A stretch of 43,774 nucleotides of DNA from positions 1 to 43,774 of the forward strand of contig SHOL01000002.1 of the NCBI GenBank assembly GCA_004294945.1, written 5' to 3'. The notes beneath the pieces were generated by a model that made no database searches, was not told the DNA's origin, and saw only the letters and a list, made by a program, of their open reading frames with translations. Both the position numbers and the translations under genes were made by a program. Shown in pieces: positions 16,324 through 26,858 of this stretch (within the stretch, counting starts at the first letter, position 1; every line of letters begins with the position of its first letter). Source of the DNA: Treponema sp. GTDB taxonomy: Bacteria; Spirochaetota; Spirochaetia; Treponematales; Treponemataceae.

Positions 16324-17640
16324 CTACAGGTTCCGCGACCTGATCTTTCCTTTTTTTACCAGTCCTTCATGATGATGCATCTTGAGCTGAGCTTCTATTG
16401 CACTCATTGTATCCAGATCGACACCAACAAGGATCAGCAACGAAGTACCTCCCATCAACATAGAAATCGATGGAGGAAATCCGAAAAGATTCTGGATAAT
16501 CGTGGGCAGAACCGCAATCACGGCGAGATACAACGAACCTGGCAAAATAAGCCGATTCAGTATCCTCTGCATGTACTCCTCGGTATTATCTGTTCTGATT
16601 CCGGGAATCGAGCCGCCGTTTTCCCGAATCTGTTTCGCAATCTCTGTGGGGTTCAGGGTTACCTGTGTATAGAAATATGCGAAGAAAACAATCAGAAGTA
16701 CATAAAAGATATTATACCAAATACCCTGTGGGCGCAGAAACGTCGCCAGACTGTTAAGCCATTTAACGTTCGGTCCAATGCTGCCGGCAATCTGCAAGGG
16801 GAAAGTCAGGAATGAGGAAGCGAAAATGACAGGGATTACTCCGGAAGGATTAATCTTGAACGGAATATAGGTATTCTGTCCGCCATACATCTTTCTTCCA
16901 ACGACCCTCTTTGCGTAATGCACAGGAATTTTCCGCTGACCCTGCTGCTCATAGACAACAAGAGCGATTATTCCGACAAACATCATCAGGGCTAAAATTA
17001 CGAATACGATATTGACATCACCATTTTGAACCAGTTTAACAAGCTCCCACAAAGCAGTGGGAAGCCGTGCGACAATACCTGCAAATATCAACATGGAAAT
17101 ACCGTTTCCGATTCCCCTGCTGGTTATCTGCTCGCCGAGCCAAACGGTAACCATAGTACCCGTAGTAACTGTCAGCATCGCTATAATAGTGAATGCCATT
17201 TTACCGATTACAACAGCGCCCGGAATACTGAATGCATACACTGTCACAGTAAACGATTGAATTAGAGCCACAACAATAGTGGCCATTCTTGTCCATGACT
17301 GCATTTTCTTGCGGCCGCCATCTTCCTCGACAATCTTTTTAAGACTTGGGAAGATGATCAGTGCAAGCTGCATCAGAATCTGGGTGGAGATGTACGGCGT
17401 TACACCGAGCATAAAGACAGAGAAGTTAGAGAATGCGCCGCCGGCAAAAAAGTCCATATAGTCAACGAACGCATTACCCTGTAACTGCGACTTGAAGTAC
17501 ACTGTCAATGCATGGGGATCAATACCGGGAATTGTCAGTACCGCACCAAGGCGAAAAACAGCGAGAATTATGACAGTAAAGGAAATCCGTTCACGAAGTT
17601 CCTTGATTCTGAACATATTTACAAAAGCATTGTTTGCCAT
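16324..17640 (-). CDS. secY: Preprotein translocase subunit SecY
   Basis: Channel subunit of the Sec translocon in the inner membrane, 438 residues with ten hydrophobic segments. Typical motifs are [18 protein letters not shown] (TM2), [20 protein letters not shown] (TM4-5), the cytoplasmic loop with [20 protein letters not shown], and [19 protein letters not shown] before TM9. It follows rplO, as in spc operons, but adk and map do not follow. Confidence 0.97.
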   Translation of the reverse strand: MANNAFVNMFRIKELRERISFTVIILAVFRLGAVLTIPGIDPHALTVYFKSQLQGNAFVDYMDFFAGGAFSNFSVFMLGVTPYISTQILMQLALIIFPSLKKIVEEDGGRKKMQSWTRMATIVVALIQSFTVTVYAFSIPGAVVIGKMAFTIIAMLTVTTGTMVTVWLGEQITSRGIGNGISMLIFAGIVARLPTALWELVKLVQNGDVNIVFVILALMMFVGIIALVVYEQQGQRKIPVHYAKRVVGRKMYGGQNTYIPFKINPSGVIPVIFASSFLTFPLQIAGSIGPNVKWLNSLATFLRPQGIWYNIFYVLLIVFFAYFYTQVTLNPTEIAKQIRENGGSIPGIRTDNTEEYMQRILNRLILPGSLYLAVIAVLPTIIQNLFGFPPSISMLMGGTSLLILVGVDLDTMSAIEAQLKMHHHEGLVKKGKIRSRNL

Positions 17641-17660
17641 GTTTCTTCACCCATTCCCGA

Positions 17661-18134
17661 TTATTTTTCGTTCCGATCTTCCGGAGCGCAGTTGTCAACG
17701 ACGACTCCGCCGGCTTTTTCGATCTTAGCCTTGGCGGATGCCGAAACCTTGTCAACCGCAACAGTCAGCTTCTTTGTCAACTCGCCGTCTGCGAGAATCT
17801 TTACCGGGGAAGCTGCTTTTTTCAGAAGACCCTTGAGAACAAGTGATTCCTTGTTAACAGTTTCACCATTCTCATAACGGCTTTCGATATCGCATAGATT
17901 GAAGATTTCATAATCGACCCGAAACGGATAGTTAGAGAATCCGCGCTTTGCGATGCGGCGGTACAAAGGCATCTGACCACCTTCGAAACCGACATACACC
18001 TTTCCGCCGGAACGGGACTGCTGTCCCTTGTTTCCTCTACCGGCTGTCGTTCCGCGGCCTGATGAAGAACCGCGACCAACAATCCGTTTCTTTTTATTTG
18101 CTCCCTCGGGAGCATAGAGATTGAAATCGGACAT
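17661..18134 (-). CDS. rplO: 50S ribosomal protein L15
   Basis: Large-subunit assembly protein, 157 residues. The N-terminal glycine-rich tail (KKRIVGRGSSSGRGTTAGRG followed by NKGQQSRSGG) threads into 23S rRNA, and the family segment FEGGQMPLYRRIAKRGFSNY is present. It abuts the rpmD stop without a gap. Confidence 0.96.
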   Translation of the reverse strand: MSDFNLYAPEGANKKKRIVGRGSSSGRGTTAGRGNKGQQSRSGGKVYVGFEGGQMPLYRRIAKRGFSNYPFRVDYEIFNLCDIESRYENGETVNKESLVLKGLLKKAASPVKILADGELTKKLTVAVDKVSASAKAKIEKAGGVVVDNCAPEDRNEK

Positions 18135-18320
18135 TTAGTTGATCTCCTTGACCTCGACCAAATGCTGAACAGTCGCTACCATTCCGAGAATCGGAGCGGA
18201 AGATTCCTGTTCAACAGTCGAATTGAGCTTTTTAAGTCCAAGGGAACGTACGGTTGAAACGACATTCGGTTTCTGACCGATTGTGCTTCTTACAAGCTTT
18301 ATTTGAATCTTGTTTGCCAT
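18135..18320 (-). CDS. rpmD: 50S ribosomal protein L30
   Basis: 61 residues. IKLVRSTIGQKPNVVSTVRS followed by LGLKKLNSTV is the L30 core. It lies between rpsE and rplO as usual. Confidence 0.95.
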   Translation of the reverse strand: MANKIQIKLVRSTIGQKPNVVSTVRSLGLKKLNSTVEQESSAPILGMVATVQHLVEVKEIN

Positions 18321-18323
18321 CGT

Positions 18324-18839
18324 TTAACCCCACAAATCTTTCAGGGTCTTGCCCCGGTTCTTCGCCACAGTCTTGGCATCCATCAATTGCTTGATAGCTT
18401 CGAAAGTTGCGCGAACTACGTTTACGGAACAGTTCGATCCGAGAGATTTGGAAAGAACATCAGTCGCTCCGGCGGCTTCGAGAACTGCCCTGACCGGTCC
18501 TCCTGCAATGAGACCGGTTCCGGAACAAGCCGGTTTGAGCAGAACAGAAGAGCTCTTGAAATCAGCCTGTGAATCATGGGGAATAGTGCCATTTTTCAAC
18601 GGCACGTACACCATGTTACGTTTTGCCTTGTCAATACTCTTGCGAATAGCCTCAGATACGTCGTTTGCCTTACCAAAACCGAATCCGACCTTTCCTTTCT
18701 GATCGCCAACAACCGTTAAAGCAGAGAAAGAGAAACGTCGTCCACCCTTGACCACTTTTGCAGTCCGGTTGAGTTTTACCAGCTTCTCTACGTACTCTTT
18801 CGGCTGATTGTCTTTATCAAAGTTTTTCTGGTGATCCAT
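18324..18839 (-). CDS. rpsE: 30S ribosomal protein S5
   Basis: Small-subunit protein at the mRNA entry side with roles in decoding accuracy, 171 residues. The double-stranded RNA-binding-like N-domain has [20 protein letters not shown] and [19 protein letters not shown]; the C-domain has [20 protein letters not shown]. It follows rplR by eight bases. Confidence 0.97.
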   Translation of the reverse strand: MDHQKNFDKDNQPKEYVEKLVKLNRTAKVVKGGRRFSFSALTVVGDQKGKVGFGFGKANDVSEAIRKSIDKAKRNMVYVPLKNGTIPHDSQADFKSSSVLLKPACSGTGLIAGGPVRAVLEAAGATDVLSKSLGSNCSVNVVRATFEAIKQLMDAKTVAKNRGKTLKDLWG

Positions 18840-18847
18840 AGCCTCTC

Positions 18848-19210
18848 CTAGAAATTGATCCCGGCACTGCGGGCACCATCAGCGACAGCTTTCACTACGC
18901 CATGGTAGAGATAGCCATTCCGGTCGAATACTACAGAAGTAATATTCTTTTCCTTGAGGCGGCGGCCGATTTCTTCACCAACTTTTGTTCCCGAAGCTAA
19001 ATTTGACTTCAGTTCCGAAAGTTCCTTTTCAAGAGTAGAAACAGCGGCAAGCGTGCTTCCGGTTACATCGTCAATTACCTGAACCGTAAGATTCTTGTTG
19101 CTTCTCGTTACCGTCATGCGGGGACGCTCTGCGGTACCGGCCACTCTCTTGCGGATATGAATCTTTCTTTTGAGCCTCTTTCTGTCTTTATCATTAAGTT
19201 TCTTGAACAT
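18848..19210 (-). CDS. rplR: 50S ribosomal protein L18
   Basis: 5S rRNA-binding protein, 120 residues. Family features are [20 protein letters not shown] near the start and [20 protein letters not shown] followed by ARSAGINF at the end. Confidence 0.96.
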   Translation of the reverse strand: MFKKLNDKDRKRLKRKIHIRKRVAGTAERPRMTVTRSNKNLTVQVIDDVTGSTLAAVSTLEKELSELKSNLASGTKVGEEIGRRLKEKNITSVVFDRNGYLYHGVVKAVADGARSAGINF

Positions 19211-19222
19211 ATCGCTGCATCC

Positions 19223-19762
19223 TTATTTGACGCCGGATTTACCGACTTTCCGCCTGATGATTTCGTTATCATAGCGGATTCCTTTCCCCTTGTAAGGTTC
19301 AGGACCGCGCAGTTTACGAATCTCAGCAGCGAATTCACCAACCTGGTCCTTACGGGCTCCAGTAATAGTGATTTTTCCAGCTGCATCGGCAGTCACAGTA
19401 AGACCTTCCGGGATTCCTGCCATAACATCGTTAGAGTATCCAAGATTCAGAAGAAGTACTTTTCCCTGAACCTCAGCTCGATAACCAACGCCATTAATGA
19501 CAAGAGTCTTTGTAAATCCGCTGCTTACACCGAGAACCATATTATTCAGAAGATTGCGATACAGTCCGTGAAAAGAACGGGTCTGCTTCGTATCATCTTT
19601 TCTGGTCACTACAGCATGATTTCCATCGACCTTAATCTCTATAGAGGGGTCGTAGGACTGCGAAAGCTTGCCTTTGGGGCCTTCAACAGTAAAAACATCA
19701 GCTGCAACGGTAACCTTGACTCCCGCAGGTATAAGTACGGGAAGTTTTCCGATTCTAGACAT
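19223..19762 (-). CDS. rplF: 50S ribosomal protein L6
   Basis: Large-subunit protein near the factor-binding site, 179 residues in two related domains. The start [18 protein letters not shown] and the C-terminal [20 protein letters not shown] are diagnostic. Confidence 0.97.
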   Translation of the reverse strand: MSRIGKLPVLIPAGVKVTVAADVFTVEGPKGKLSQSYDPSIEIKVDGNHAVVTRKDDTKQTRSFHGLYRNLLNNMVLGVSSGFTKTLVINGVGYRAEVQGKVLLLNLGYSNDVMAGIPEGLTVTADAAGKITITGARKDQVGEFAAEIRKLRGPEPYKGKGIRYDNEIIRRKVGKSGVK

Positions 19763-19774
19763 AACTTCCTCCTC

Positions 19775-20173
19775 TTACCAAACGGTACAGATCAGCTCAC
19801 CGCCAACCTGTTTTTCTTGAGCTTTTTTCCCGGTTGTAACACCCTGCGAGGTTGAAACAATAAGTGTTCCGAACCCATTGTGCACGCGGGGGAGTTCTTT
19901 GTAACCGGTATACACACGGCGACCAGGTGTTGAAACCTTCTCGATTCCGTGAATTACGGGTGTATTGCTTTCATCGTATTTAAGGAAAACACGAATACAA
20001 TTTAGTCCGTCCTGGCTCACTTTCTTGAAATTCTTGATGTATCCTTCAGTTTTAAGGATTTTTACAATCTCAAGCTTGAGTTTGGAGGCGGGAATGTCCA
20101 CTTTTTCATGGCGGGCCATTGCCGCATTCCGGACCTTTGTTAGCATATCTGCTACGGGATCTGAAACGCTCAT
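19775..20173 (-). CDS. rpsH: 30S ribosomal protein S8
   Basis: Central-domain assembly protein, 132 residues. It begins [17 protein letters not shown] and contains the C-terminal [19 protein letters not shown]. In E. coli S8 represses the spc genes; no matching target was identified here. Confidence 0.97.
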   Translation of the reverse strand: MSVSDPVADMLTKVRNAAMARHEKVDIPASKLKLEIVKILKTEGYIKNFKKVSQDGLNCIRVFLKYDESNTPVIHGIEKVSTPGRRVYTGYKELPRVHNGFGTLIVSTSQGVTTGKKAQEKQVGGELICTVW

Positions 20174-20187
20174 CTTATTCTTCCCTC

Positions 20188-20373
20188 CTACCAGCTCGAC
20201 TTAGTAACGCCTGGAATCAGACCTTCACTAGCCAATTTTCGGAAACAGACACGACACATCTGGTATTTCCGTAGATATCCGCGCGGCCTACCACACACTC
20301 TGCACCGGTTATATTTCCGGGTTGCATATTTTGGTGTCGAATTAGCCTTATTAATCATCGCTGTTGTAGCCAT
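20188..20373 (-). CDS. rpsN: 30S ribosomal protein S14, type Z (zinc-binding)
   Basis: 61-residue short S14. [20 protein letters not shown] provides the two CxxC pairs of the zinc form, followed by [18 protein letters not shown]. Its place between rplE and rpsH is standard. Confidence 0.97.
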   Translation of the reverse strand: MATTAMINKANSTPKYATRKYNRCRVCGRPRGYLRKYQMCRVCFRKLASEGLIPGVTKSSW

Positions 20374-20384
20374 GAACTCCTCAC

Positions 20385-20936
20385 TTACTTCCTGAAGGGC
20401 ATACCAAACTTGACGAGAAGAGCTTTCGCTTCTGCATCCGTTTTGGCTGTGGTTACCACATTGATATTAAGACCGGCAACTCGCTCGATTTTATCGAAGT
20501 CGATTTCCGGAAAAATAATCTGTTCTGTGATACCCAGTGAATAATTTCCGTGACCATCAAACCCATTGGGATTGATACCGCGGAAATCCTTGACGCGGGG
20601 AAGCGCTACGTTTACGAAACGATCAAGAAATTCATACATTCTCGCTCCGCGAAGCGTTACCATTACGCCAATTTCCTGTCCCTGACGAAGCTTGAAGTTC
20701 GCAATACTTTTCTTTGCCTTGGTTTTTACAGCTTTCTGCCCTGTGATTAGACCCAGGTCGGTCGCTGCGGCATCAAGGAGTTTCTTGTTCGCAAGAGCTT
20801 CGCCAATACCCATGCTGACAACGATCTTGGTAATACGGGGGGTCTGCATAGTAGACGTATAACCAAGTTCTTTGAAAAGCTCGGGGGCGATCTTTTCTTC
20901 GTAGACTTTCTTAAGCCGGGGTGCATACTTACTCAT
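20385..20936 (-). CDS. rplE: 50S ribosomal protein L5
   Basis: 5S rRNA-binding protein, 183 residues. The ATG at 20936 is chosen since it shares one base with the rplX stop (TGATG) and gives the usual [20 protein letters not shown] start. [20 protein letters not shown] and [16 protein letters not shown] are typical. Confidence 0.96.
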   Translation of the reverse strand: MSKYAPRLKKVYEEKIAPELFKELGYTSTMQTPRITKIVVSMGIGEALANKKLLDAAATDLGLITGQKAVKTKAKKSIANFKLRQGQEIGVMVTLRGARMYEFLDRFVNVALPRVKDFRGINPNGFDGHGNYSLGITEQIIFPEIDFDKIERVAGLNINVVTTAKTDAEAKALLVKFGMPFRK

Positions 20937-21250
20937 CACAGTGCTTCTCCACATTTGCGGCAAACACGAACTTTCTTGTCACCGTCAATTTTGTACCCGA
21001 TTCGTGTCGGTCCGCATTTCTTGCAAACGATCATAACATTGGATACATGAATAGGAGCTTCGATCTCGACGATACCGCCGCGATCCTGCTGACTGCGCTT
21101 TTTCATCGCTTTCTTGACAATGTTGATACCAGAAACAATAACGCGATTCTTGTCCCGGACGACCCGGACGATTGTACCACGCTTGCCTTTATCTTTGCCA
21201 GCGATTACTTCAACCTGATCGTCCTTCCGGATCTTGAATTTTGCATCCAT
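20936..21250 (-). CDS. rplX: 50S ribosomal protein L24 with C-terminal zinc ribbon
   Basis: Assembly initiator of the large subunit, 104 residues. The KOW motif is [20 protein letters not shown]. The C-terminal half has two CxxC pairs ([13 protein letters not shown] and VRVCRKCG), so a zinc ribbon is predicted, unlike E. coli. The ATG at 21250 follows AGGAG by seven bases; a TTG two codons earlier is less likely. Confidence 0.96.
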   Translation of the reverse strand: MDAKFKIRKDDQVEVIAGKDKGKRGTIVRVVRDKNRVIVSGINIVKKAMKKRSQQDRGGIVEIEAPIHVSNVMIVCKKCGPTRIGYKIDGDKKVRVCRKCGEAL

Positions 21251-21261
21251 TTTCAATCTCC

Positions 21262-21630
21262 TTACAGAACTTCCGGAGCAAGGGAAACGATCTTCATATA
21301 ATCAAGATCGCGGAGCTCGCGGGCTACAGGTCCGAAAATGCGCTTCCCCTTGGGATTCTTGTTCGCATCGATGATAACACAAGCGTTATCATCAAAACGA
21401 ATATACGTTCCGTCGGGGCGACGATATTCCTTGGAAATGCGAACAATAACCGCTTTTTCCACAGAACCTTTCTTGATTGTGGAAGTAGGGAGTGCATCCT
21501 TAACAGCCACCACAATAATGTCGCCGATACTTGCATATCGGCGGTGAGAACCACCGATAACCTTGATACACTGAACGAGTTTTGCGCCGGAGTTATCAGC
21601 AACGTTCAGGTTTGACTGCATCTGAATCAT
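21262..21630 (-). CDS. rplN: 50S ribosomal protein L14
   Basis: Intersubunit-bridge protein, 122 residues. [20 protein letters not shown] at the start and [20 protein letters not shown] near the end are canonical. GGAGG precedes the ATG. Confidence 0.97.
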   Translation of the reverse strand: MIQMQSNLNVADNSGAKLVQCIKVIGGSHRRYASIGDIIVVAVKDALPTSTIKKGSVEKAVIVRISKEYRRPDGTYIRFDDNACVIIDANKNPKGKRIFGPVARELRDLDYMKIVSLAPEVL

Positions 21631-21644
21631 GTCGTTTTCCTCCG

Positions 21645-21914
21645 TTATTTTGCGCGATCAAGGATTTCGACAAGGCGCCAGCACTTGTCCTTGCTGATCG
21701 GTCGGCTTTCTACGATTCTGACGGTATCACCGATGTGAGCGTCATTGTTTTCATCGTGAGCCTTGTACTTCTTACTACGAGAGACGTACTTCTTGTACAG
21801 TCTGTGAAGTTTTTTGGTTGATACCTGGACGGTGATGGTTTTATTCATCTTGTCGCTGGTAACCAAACCAACAAACTCGCGGTTCCCGGTAGTCTTTTCT
21901 GCTTTCTCTTCCAC
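21645..21914 (-). CDS. rpsQ: 30S ribosomal protein S17
   Basis: Primary 16S rRNA-binding protein, 89 residues from a GTG at 21914 with AGGAG upstream; an earlier in-frame ATG lies inside rpmC and lacks a ribosome site. The core is [20 protein letters not shown] and [20 protein letters not shown]. Confidence 0.94.
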   Translation of the reverse strand: MEEKAEKTTGNREFVGLVTSDKMNKTITVQVSTKKLHRLYKKYVSRSKKYKAHDENNDAHIGDTVRIVESRPISKDKCWRLVEILDRAK

Positions 21915-21924
21915 GGGCCTGCTC

Positions 21925-22131
21925 CTACTTGTTTGCCTGTCCGGCAAGTTCTTTCTGCCGGATAAAGGTATTCAATCTAGCAATTTCGCGACGAATCGTC
22001 CTCTTCTGAAGAGGATTGTCTACATGACCGATTACAAGCTGAAACCGGAGATCCATGTATTTTTTATTCATTTCGTTGCGCTTGGAAACAAGTTCGGGAT
22101 AAGACATAGTGCCGAGTTCATTCTTCTTCAT
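21925..22131 (-). CDS. rpmC: 50S ribosomal protein L29
   Basis: Tunnel-exit protein, 68 residues, alpha-helical: [20 protein letters not shown] and [20 protein letters not shown]. It lies between rplP and rpsQ. Confidence 0.95.
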   Translation of the reverse strand: MKKNELGTMSYPELVSKRNEMNKKYMDLRFQLVIGHVDNPLQKRTIRREIARLNTFIRQKELAGQANK

Positions 22132-22143
22132 CTTATGCCTTCC

Positions 22144-22563
22144 TTATTCGTGAACCAGGCGTTCAGCAAACTTTGTCTTGAAGGGAAGTTTGCTTCCTGC
22201 CAGATGCATGGCTTCTGCAGCGAGTTCGCGGTCAACACCGGCCATCTCGAAAAGAATGGTGCCAGGCTTTACAACTGCGACCCAATACTCGGGCGCACCC
22301 TTTCCCTTACCCATACGGGTTTCAGCCGGTTTCTTGGTAAACGGCTTGTCGGGAAATACGCGAACCCACAATTTTCCGCCGCGCTTTACCTTTCTGTTGA
22401 GGGCAACACGCGCAGCTTCGAGCTGACGATTGGTAAGCCAGAAAGGTTCAAGAGAAACAAGAGCAAAATCGCCAAAGTCAATATTATTGCCCCTGGTAGC
22501 GTTGCCTTCAATTCTTCCGCGCTGAACCTTTCTGTATTTTACTCTTTTAGGACTAAGAGCCAT
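22144..22563 (-). CDS. rplP: 50S ribosomal protein L16
   Basis: Protein near the A-site and peptidyl-transferase centre, 139 residues. Signatures include [40 protein letters not shown] and [11 protein letters not shown]. Confidence 0.97.
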   Translation of the reverse strand: MALSPKRVKYRKVQRGRIEGNATRGNNIDFGDFALVSLEPFWLTNRQLEAARVALNRKVKRGGKLWVRVFPDKPFTKKPAETRMGKGKGAPEYWVAVVKPGTILFEMAGVDRELAAEAMHLAGSKLPFKTKFAERLVHE

Positions 22564-22566
22564 ACA

Positions 22567-23319
22567 TTAACTCCTTCCGGCAGGTGCGCGATCAGAGCGT
22601 TCGCTACGCTCGCCGCGTTCTGCACGTTCGGGACGATCACGTCTTTGTTTTTTAAGAAGTGCGCCTGCATCCTCTTTCTGCTCGTGACCATACATCATTC
22701 CGTTATATATCCATACCTTGACACCAATTGCACCATACGTGGTATGAGCTTCGGAGAAGCCGTAATCGATATCTGCACGAAGGGTATGGAGAGGAACGCG
22801 TCCTTCCTTGTGTTCTTCTGTTCGAGACATTTCTGCACCGCCGAGACGTCCGGAAACCCGGATTTTTACACCCTGAGCTCCTGCTTTCATTGCAGCCTGG
22901 GAAGCCATTTTTAATGCTTTCCTGAAAGAACCGCGATTCATCAGCTGACGGGCAACATTCTGAGACACAAGAGATGCATTCGTTTCTGATCGTTTGATTT
23001 CCTTAATCTTGATCTGAACCTTTTTTGTCAGACTCTTCTGGATCTCATTTCCGATTTGCTCGATATTTGCACCCTTGACGCCAATGATAACGCCGGGACG
23101 GGCTGTGTGAATCACGATGGTAACACGCTGGGGATGCCGAACAATTTCAATTTCTGCAATATCAGCGTTTTTGCACTCAGGCAACTCTTTTACCATCTTG
23201 CGAATGCGTAAATCTTCATGAAGAAGATCCGCATATTCGCGAGGATCGGCATACCAGCGAGAAGACCAGGTCTTGTTGACGCCGAGCCGCAAACCGATTG
23301 GATTTACTTTTTGTCCCAC
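22567..23319 (-). CDS. rpsC: 30S ribosomal protein S3 with charged C-terminal tail
   Basis: mRNA-entry protein with KH domain, 250 residues. The GTG at 23319 with GGGAG upstream gives the usual [20 protein letters not shown] start. KH motif [18 protein letters not shown]-domain [19 protein letters not shown]. The last 30 residues ([19 protein letters not shown]) form an Arg/Glu-rich tail with repeated R-x-E/S-R units, longer than the E. coli end. Confidence 0.96.
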   Translation of the reverse strand: MGQKVNPIGLRLGVNKTWSSRWYADPREYADLLHEDLRIRKMVKELPECKNADIAEIEIVRHPQRVTIVIHTARPGVIIGVKGANIEQIGNEIQKSLTKKVQIKIKEIKRSETNASLVSQNVARQLMNRGSFRKALKMASQAAMKAGAQGVKIRVSGRLGGAEMSRTEEHKEGRVPLHTLRADIDYGFSEAHTTYGAIGVKVWIYNGMMYGHEQKEDAGALLKKQRRDRPERAERGERSERSDRAPAGRS

Positions 23320-23320
23320 G

Positions 23321-23677
23321 TTATTCTCCCGCCTTTTCATCTACGATGACGGTGATATGAACCATTCTTTTAAGGAGCATATCTGCCCGACCACGGCCGC
23401 GCGCCCACAATCTCTTGAGGCGAGGACCTTCATCGATACGAATTTCCTTGACGAAAAGCATGTCTTCATCGAGCTTTTTGTTCCGATCCAGCGCATTCGA
23501 CGCAGCTGACTTCATGGTTTTACTGAGAAGACGCGCACCTTTCTGTGGCATATTCTCGAGAACAGCCATTGCTTCGGCATACGATTTAAGCTTCACCACA
23601 TCGGCTACAGGACGAACCTTGGTAGGAGATGCGATAAGGAATTTCGAAGTGGCTATATATCCGCTTTTTTCAGCCAT
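23321..23677 (-). CDS. rplV: 50S ribosomal protein L22
   Basis: Tunnel-lining protein, 118 residues. The ATG at 23677 follows AGGTGG; a GTG three codons upstream would overlap that site. [20 protein letters not shown] and the basic loop [20 protein letters not shown] are typical. Macrolide-relevant loop residues look ordinary. Confidence 0.95.
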   Translation of the reverse strand: MAEKSGYIATSKFLIASPTKVRPVADVVKLKSYAEAMAVLENMPQKGARLLSKTMKSAASNALDRNKKLDEDMLFVKEIRIDEGPRLKRLWARGRGRADMLLKRMVHITVIVDEKAGE

Positions 23678-23690
23678 CTTGTCCACCTAC

Positions 23691-23969
23691 TTATTTGCCT
23701 GTTTTCTTGTCTGAACCCGCATGACCGCGGAAAACGCGTGTCGGCGAAAATTCACCAAGCTTGTGACCGACAAGGTTTTCGGTGATGTACACCGGAATCC
23801 ATGACTTGCCATTGTAAACAGAGATGGTATTTCCTACCATTTCAGGAATAATAGTCGAGCATCGAGAATATGACTTGATCATTTTTCTGTCGCTCGCCTT
23901 GTTCATTTCAATCACTTTCTTGTAAAGACTCTTCTCGATAAAGGGTCCTTTCTTAACAGATCTTGACAC
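23691..23969 (-). CDS. rpsS: 30S ribosomal protein S19
   Basis: Head protein, 92 residues: [40 protein letters not shown] and [17 protein letters not shown]. Confidence 0.97.
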   Translation of the reverse strand: MSRSVKKGPFIEKSLYKKVIEMNKASDRKMIKSYSRCSTIIPEMVGNTISVYNGKSWIPVYITENLVGHKLGEFSPTRVFRGHAGSDKKTGK

Positions 23970-23980
23970 GATCAGTCCCC

Positions 23981-24802
23981 CTACTTGCGTCTCGAAACAA
24001 TAAACTTGCTCGAGTTTTTCCGTTTATTGCGGGTCTTGTATCCACGGCAGGGTTGTCCCCAGGGAGTAACAGGATTACGTCCCTTACCGCGACCTTCACC
24101 ACCACCAAGCGGATGATCAACAGGGTTCATAGCCATAGCCCTGACTGCAGGACGTATGCCTTTCCATCTTGAACGACCGGCCTTACCAAGGCTGGTATTC
24201 ATGTGGTCGCCGTTACCGACTTCACCGATCGTAGCAAAGCAACGTTTATGAACAAGTCTCATTTCTCCGGAGGGAAGCTTGATGGTTACATAATCGCCTT
24301 CCTTGGCCGCAACAAGCGCGCTTGCACCGGCAGACCGGGCCATCTGCCCGCCTTTACCCAGAGTCAATTCAATGTTGTGAACGGTAAATCCGACCGGAAT
24401 CGCTTCCAGCGGAAGCGCATTGGCTACATCGAGCGCTGCGTTATCTCCGCTCAAAACCTTCTGACCGACCATCAACCCCTTGGGAGCGATGATATAGCGC
24501 TTATCGCCGTCTGCATAAAATACAAGAGCGATATTAGCACTGCGGTTAGGGTCGTATTCGATCGTTTTTACTGTACCCGGAATACCATATTTATTACGTT
24601 TGAAATCGATTTCTCGATATTTCTGCTTATGACCGCCGCCTTGATGACGAACTGCAGTGCGTCCGCCCGCGCCGCGACCACCGCGAGACTTCTTACCGCG
24701 AGTCAAGCTCTTTTCAGGCTTGTCTGCAGTAATCTCTTCTCTCGACAGATCAATGCGTGTTCTGGTTCCCGGTGTATAAGGCTTAAATACTTTAAGAGCC
24801 AT
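23981..24802 (-). CDS. rplB: 50S ribosomal protein L2
   Basis: Core 23S rRNA-binding protein needed for subunit association and peptidyl transfer, 273 residues. [20 protein letters not shown] near 75 and [20 protein letters not shown], with the conserved His of the catalytic-centre loop, are diagnostic. It follows rplW by 35 bases. Confidence 0.98.
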   Translation of the reverse strand: MALKVFKPYTPGTRTRIDLSREEITADKPEKSLTRGKKSRGGRGAGGRTAVRHQGGGHKQKYREIDFKRNKYGIPGTVKTIEYDPNRSANIALVFYADGDKRYIIAPKGLMVGQKVLSGDNAALDVANALPLEAIPVGFTVHNIELTLGKGGQMARSAGASALVAAKEGDYVTIKLPSGEMRLVHKRCFATIGEVGNGDHMNTSLGKAGRSRWKGIRPAVRAMAMNPVDHPLGGGEGRGKGRNPVTPWGQPCRGYKTRNKRKNSSKFIVSRRK

Positions 24803-24837
24803 TTGGAATCCCCTTGTCTTACACTAATTCGAAAGCG

Positions 24838-25122
24838 TTATACGCCTTCGAACACCTTGATTGTTTCGCCGGGAGCAAGTCGAACGATTGCTTTTTTCCA
24901 GCTGGATGTCTTGCCCGGGCGAGACCGCACACGCTTGACTTTTCCGTCAACATTGATAACGGTGCAATCCAGAACTTTAACGTCGAAAAGCTTGCGAACC
25001 GCTTCTTTAATCTCGATCTTGGTTGCATCGGTATGTACTTTGAATACATACTTTCCCTGCTCTCGAAGTTCGTTCGATTTTTCAGAAAGAACCGGAGCAA
25101 TGAGGATATGTTCGTACGCCAT
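24838..25122 (-). CDS. rplW: 50S ribosomal protein L23
   Basis: Docking site for SRP and trigger factor at the tunnel exit, 94 residues: ILIAPVLSEKSNELREQGKY then VFKVHTDATKIEIKEAV. The ATG shares one base with the rplD stop (TAATG). Confidence 0.96.
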   Translation of the reverse strand: MAYEHILIAPVLSEKSNELREQGKYVFKVHTDATKIEIKEAVRKLFDVKVLDCTVINVDGKVKRVRSRPGKTSSWKKAIVRLAPGETIKVFEGV

Positions 25123-25760
25123 TACTCGGCCCCCTCATCAGAAGCATAAAAACCGGAAAGATTTTTTACAGCCGACTCGAGTACAATAACCTTGCGTCCA
25201 TAAAAAAGATCATGAGCGCGAAGCCTGTTGTAGGACAAGAAAGAAAGCGTTGGAATATTCCTTCCGGCACGCTTAATATTCGCATCATCATCCTTCAGAA
25301 TGATAACAGTACGCTCGTCCTTGGCAAATTTTTCAAGAATCTTTACAAGATCCTTTGTTTTGCCGCTTTCGACTGTAAAGTCTTCAATAACTGTAAGCCG
25401 ATTATCCTGGGCCTTAAGGCTCAGAATCGACTTCATTGCGAGCCGCTTCACCTTTTTCGGAAGCGAAAAACTATAATCACGCGGCCGGGGACCGAAAACA
25501 ACACCGCCACCAACAAGTATCGGAGATTTCTTGTCACCACGACGGGCGTTTCCGGTACCTTTCTGTTTGTACGGTTTGCTGTTTGATCCATGTACTTCAG
25601 CACGAGTCTTTGTACATGCGGTTCCAACGCGCAGATTCGCTAATTCATTGTTGATGGCGTAGTAGATCACGTCTTCATTGACCGGAAGGCCAAATACGTT
25701 ATCATCGAGATTAATTGTCCTCAGTTCCCTGCCATCGACCGAATAGACTTTCTTTTCCAT
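25122..25760 (-). CDS. rplD: 50S ribosomal protein L4
   Basis: Tunnel protein, 212 residues. The extended loop KTRAEVHGSNSKPYKQKGTG and NARRGDKKSPILVGGGVVFG is the family signature. In E. coli L4 represses the S10 operon; the tuf-rpsJ gap here holds hairpins but no proven target. Confidence 0.97.
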   Translation of the reverse strand: MEKKVYSVDGRELRTINLDDNVFGLPVNEDVIYYAINNELANLRVGTACTKTRAEVHGSNSKPYKQKGTGNARRGDKKSPILVGGGVVFGPRPRDYSFSLPKKVKRLAMKSILSLKAQDNRLTVIEDFTVESGKTKDLVKILEKFAKDERTVIILKDDDANIKRAGRNIPTLSFLSYNRLRAHDLFYGRKVIVLESAVKNLSGFYASDEGAE

Positions 25761-25775
25761 CGTCTTCTCCTGTCG

Positions 25776-26402
25776 TTAGAATTCTTTCTTGACTGCGGAC
25801 TTGATGATCAACGTACAGTCCTTGTTGCCGGGAACTGACCCGCGAACCATAAGCACTTTCAGTTCGGGATCGATCTTCTGGATCTTGAGATTCTGGACGG
25901 TAACCCGCTCACGACCCATACGACCGGGCATCTTGATGTTCTTGAAGCAGTGCCCTGGCGTTGTACTGTTTCCGGTACCGCCCGCCTCTCGATGAAACTT
26001 GGAACCATGAGACGCACGTCCACCATGGAATCCCCATCGCTTCATGACACCCTGAAAACCCTTACCCTTCGAGGTAGCGGTTACATCAAGGAAACGCGTA
26101 GATTCAAAAAGTTCAACGCCAATCTGATCGCCTACTGCTACTTCTTTTTCAAAGTCGCGGAATTCCTTGAGATGTCTCTTGGGGGCGATCCCTTCAGGAA
26201 ACTGTCCGGCGTATGGCTTTGTTGTTCTGGAAGCCTTGATTTCATCAAGACCCAAAACAACTGCTTCATACCCGAAAGCATCCTCTTTCTTGATCGACAC
26301 GACAGTGTTGGGCTCAACGCGGATCACGGTTACCGGTACAAGGTTTCCGTTTTCGTCAAAGACCTGTGTCATGCCGACTTTTTTTGCTATCAGACCTATC
26401 AT
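25776..26402 (-). CDS. rplC: 50S ribosomal protein L3
   Basis: Large-subunit assembly initiator, 208 residues from the ATG at 26402 (AGGAG upstream): [20 protein letters not shown]. The central [20 protein letters not shown] loop reaches the peptidyl-transferase centre. An earlier in-frame start would add an atypical N-terminus. Confidence 0.97.
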   Translation of the reverse strand: MIGLIAKKVGMTQVFDENGNLVPVTVIRVEPNTVVSIKKEDAFGYEAVVLGLDEIKASRTTKPYAGQFPEGIAPKRHLKEFRDFEKEVAVGDQIGVELFESTRFLDVTATSKGKGFQGVMKRWGFHGGRASHGSKFHREAGGTGNSTTPGHCFKNIKMPGRMGRERVTVQNLKIQKIDPELKVLMVRGSVPGNKDCTLIIKSAVKKEF

Positions 26403-26461
26403 TCTGATTACACTCCTAAGGTACGTTATCCCCTGATCCGGGGGACCGTCTACCAAAAAAA

Positions 26462-26770
26462 TTACTGCTTGATTTCTACGTCTACACCTGCAGGGAGTTC
26501 AAGCTTCATCAATGAATCCATTACTTCCGCAGAGGGTTCGATAATGTCAATAAGGCGCTTGTGGGTGCGCATTTCGAACTGCTCGCGTGCTTTCTTGTTT
26601 ACGTGAGGAGAGCGAAGTACGGTCACCTTGTTTATACGTGTAGGAAGCGGAATAGGTCCGGAAACCTTGGCGCCTGCTTTCTGTACAGTCTGCACAATTG
26701 CTTTTGAGCTCTGGTCAATCAGTTCAACATCGAATCCGCGAAGTCTGACGCGAATTTTTTCCTTAGCCAT
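26462..26770 (-). CDS. rpsJ: 30S ribosomal protein S10 (NusE)
   Basis: Head protein that also joins NusB in antitermination, 102 residues. The ATG at 26770 follows GGAGG and gives [40 protein letters not shown] is canonical. It is the first ribosomal gene of the cluster after tuf. Confidence 0.97.
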   Translation of the reverse strand: MAKEKIRVRLRGFDVELIDQSSKAIVQTVQKAGAKVSGPIPLPTRINKVTVLRSPHVNKKAREQFEMRTHKRLIDIIEPSAEVMDSLMKLELPAGVDVEIKQ

Positions 26771-26789
26771 TTTTCCTCCAGACAACTGC

Positions 26790-26843
26790 GCGTGGATCCC
26801 GGCGCACCGGAATCCACGCAAAGCAAGGGTTCCCTGCTTTATG
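26790..26843 (-). promoter_or_regulatory. Two hairpins in the tuf-rpsJ gap
   Basis: 26790-26819: GCGTGGAT pairs with ATCCACGC, with a second CCGG/CCGG stem inside. 26821-26841: AAAGCA/TGCTTT with GGG/CCC. Neither has a T-run. They could be the S10 leader control element or an mRNA processing/attenuation site; undecided. Confidence 0.5.
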
Positions 26844-26858
26844 CAGCTGTTCAAAAAC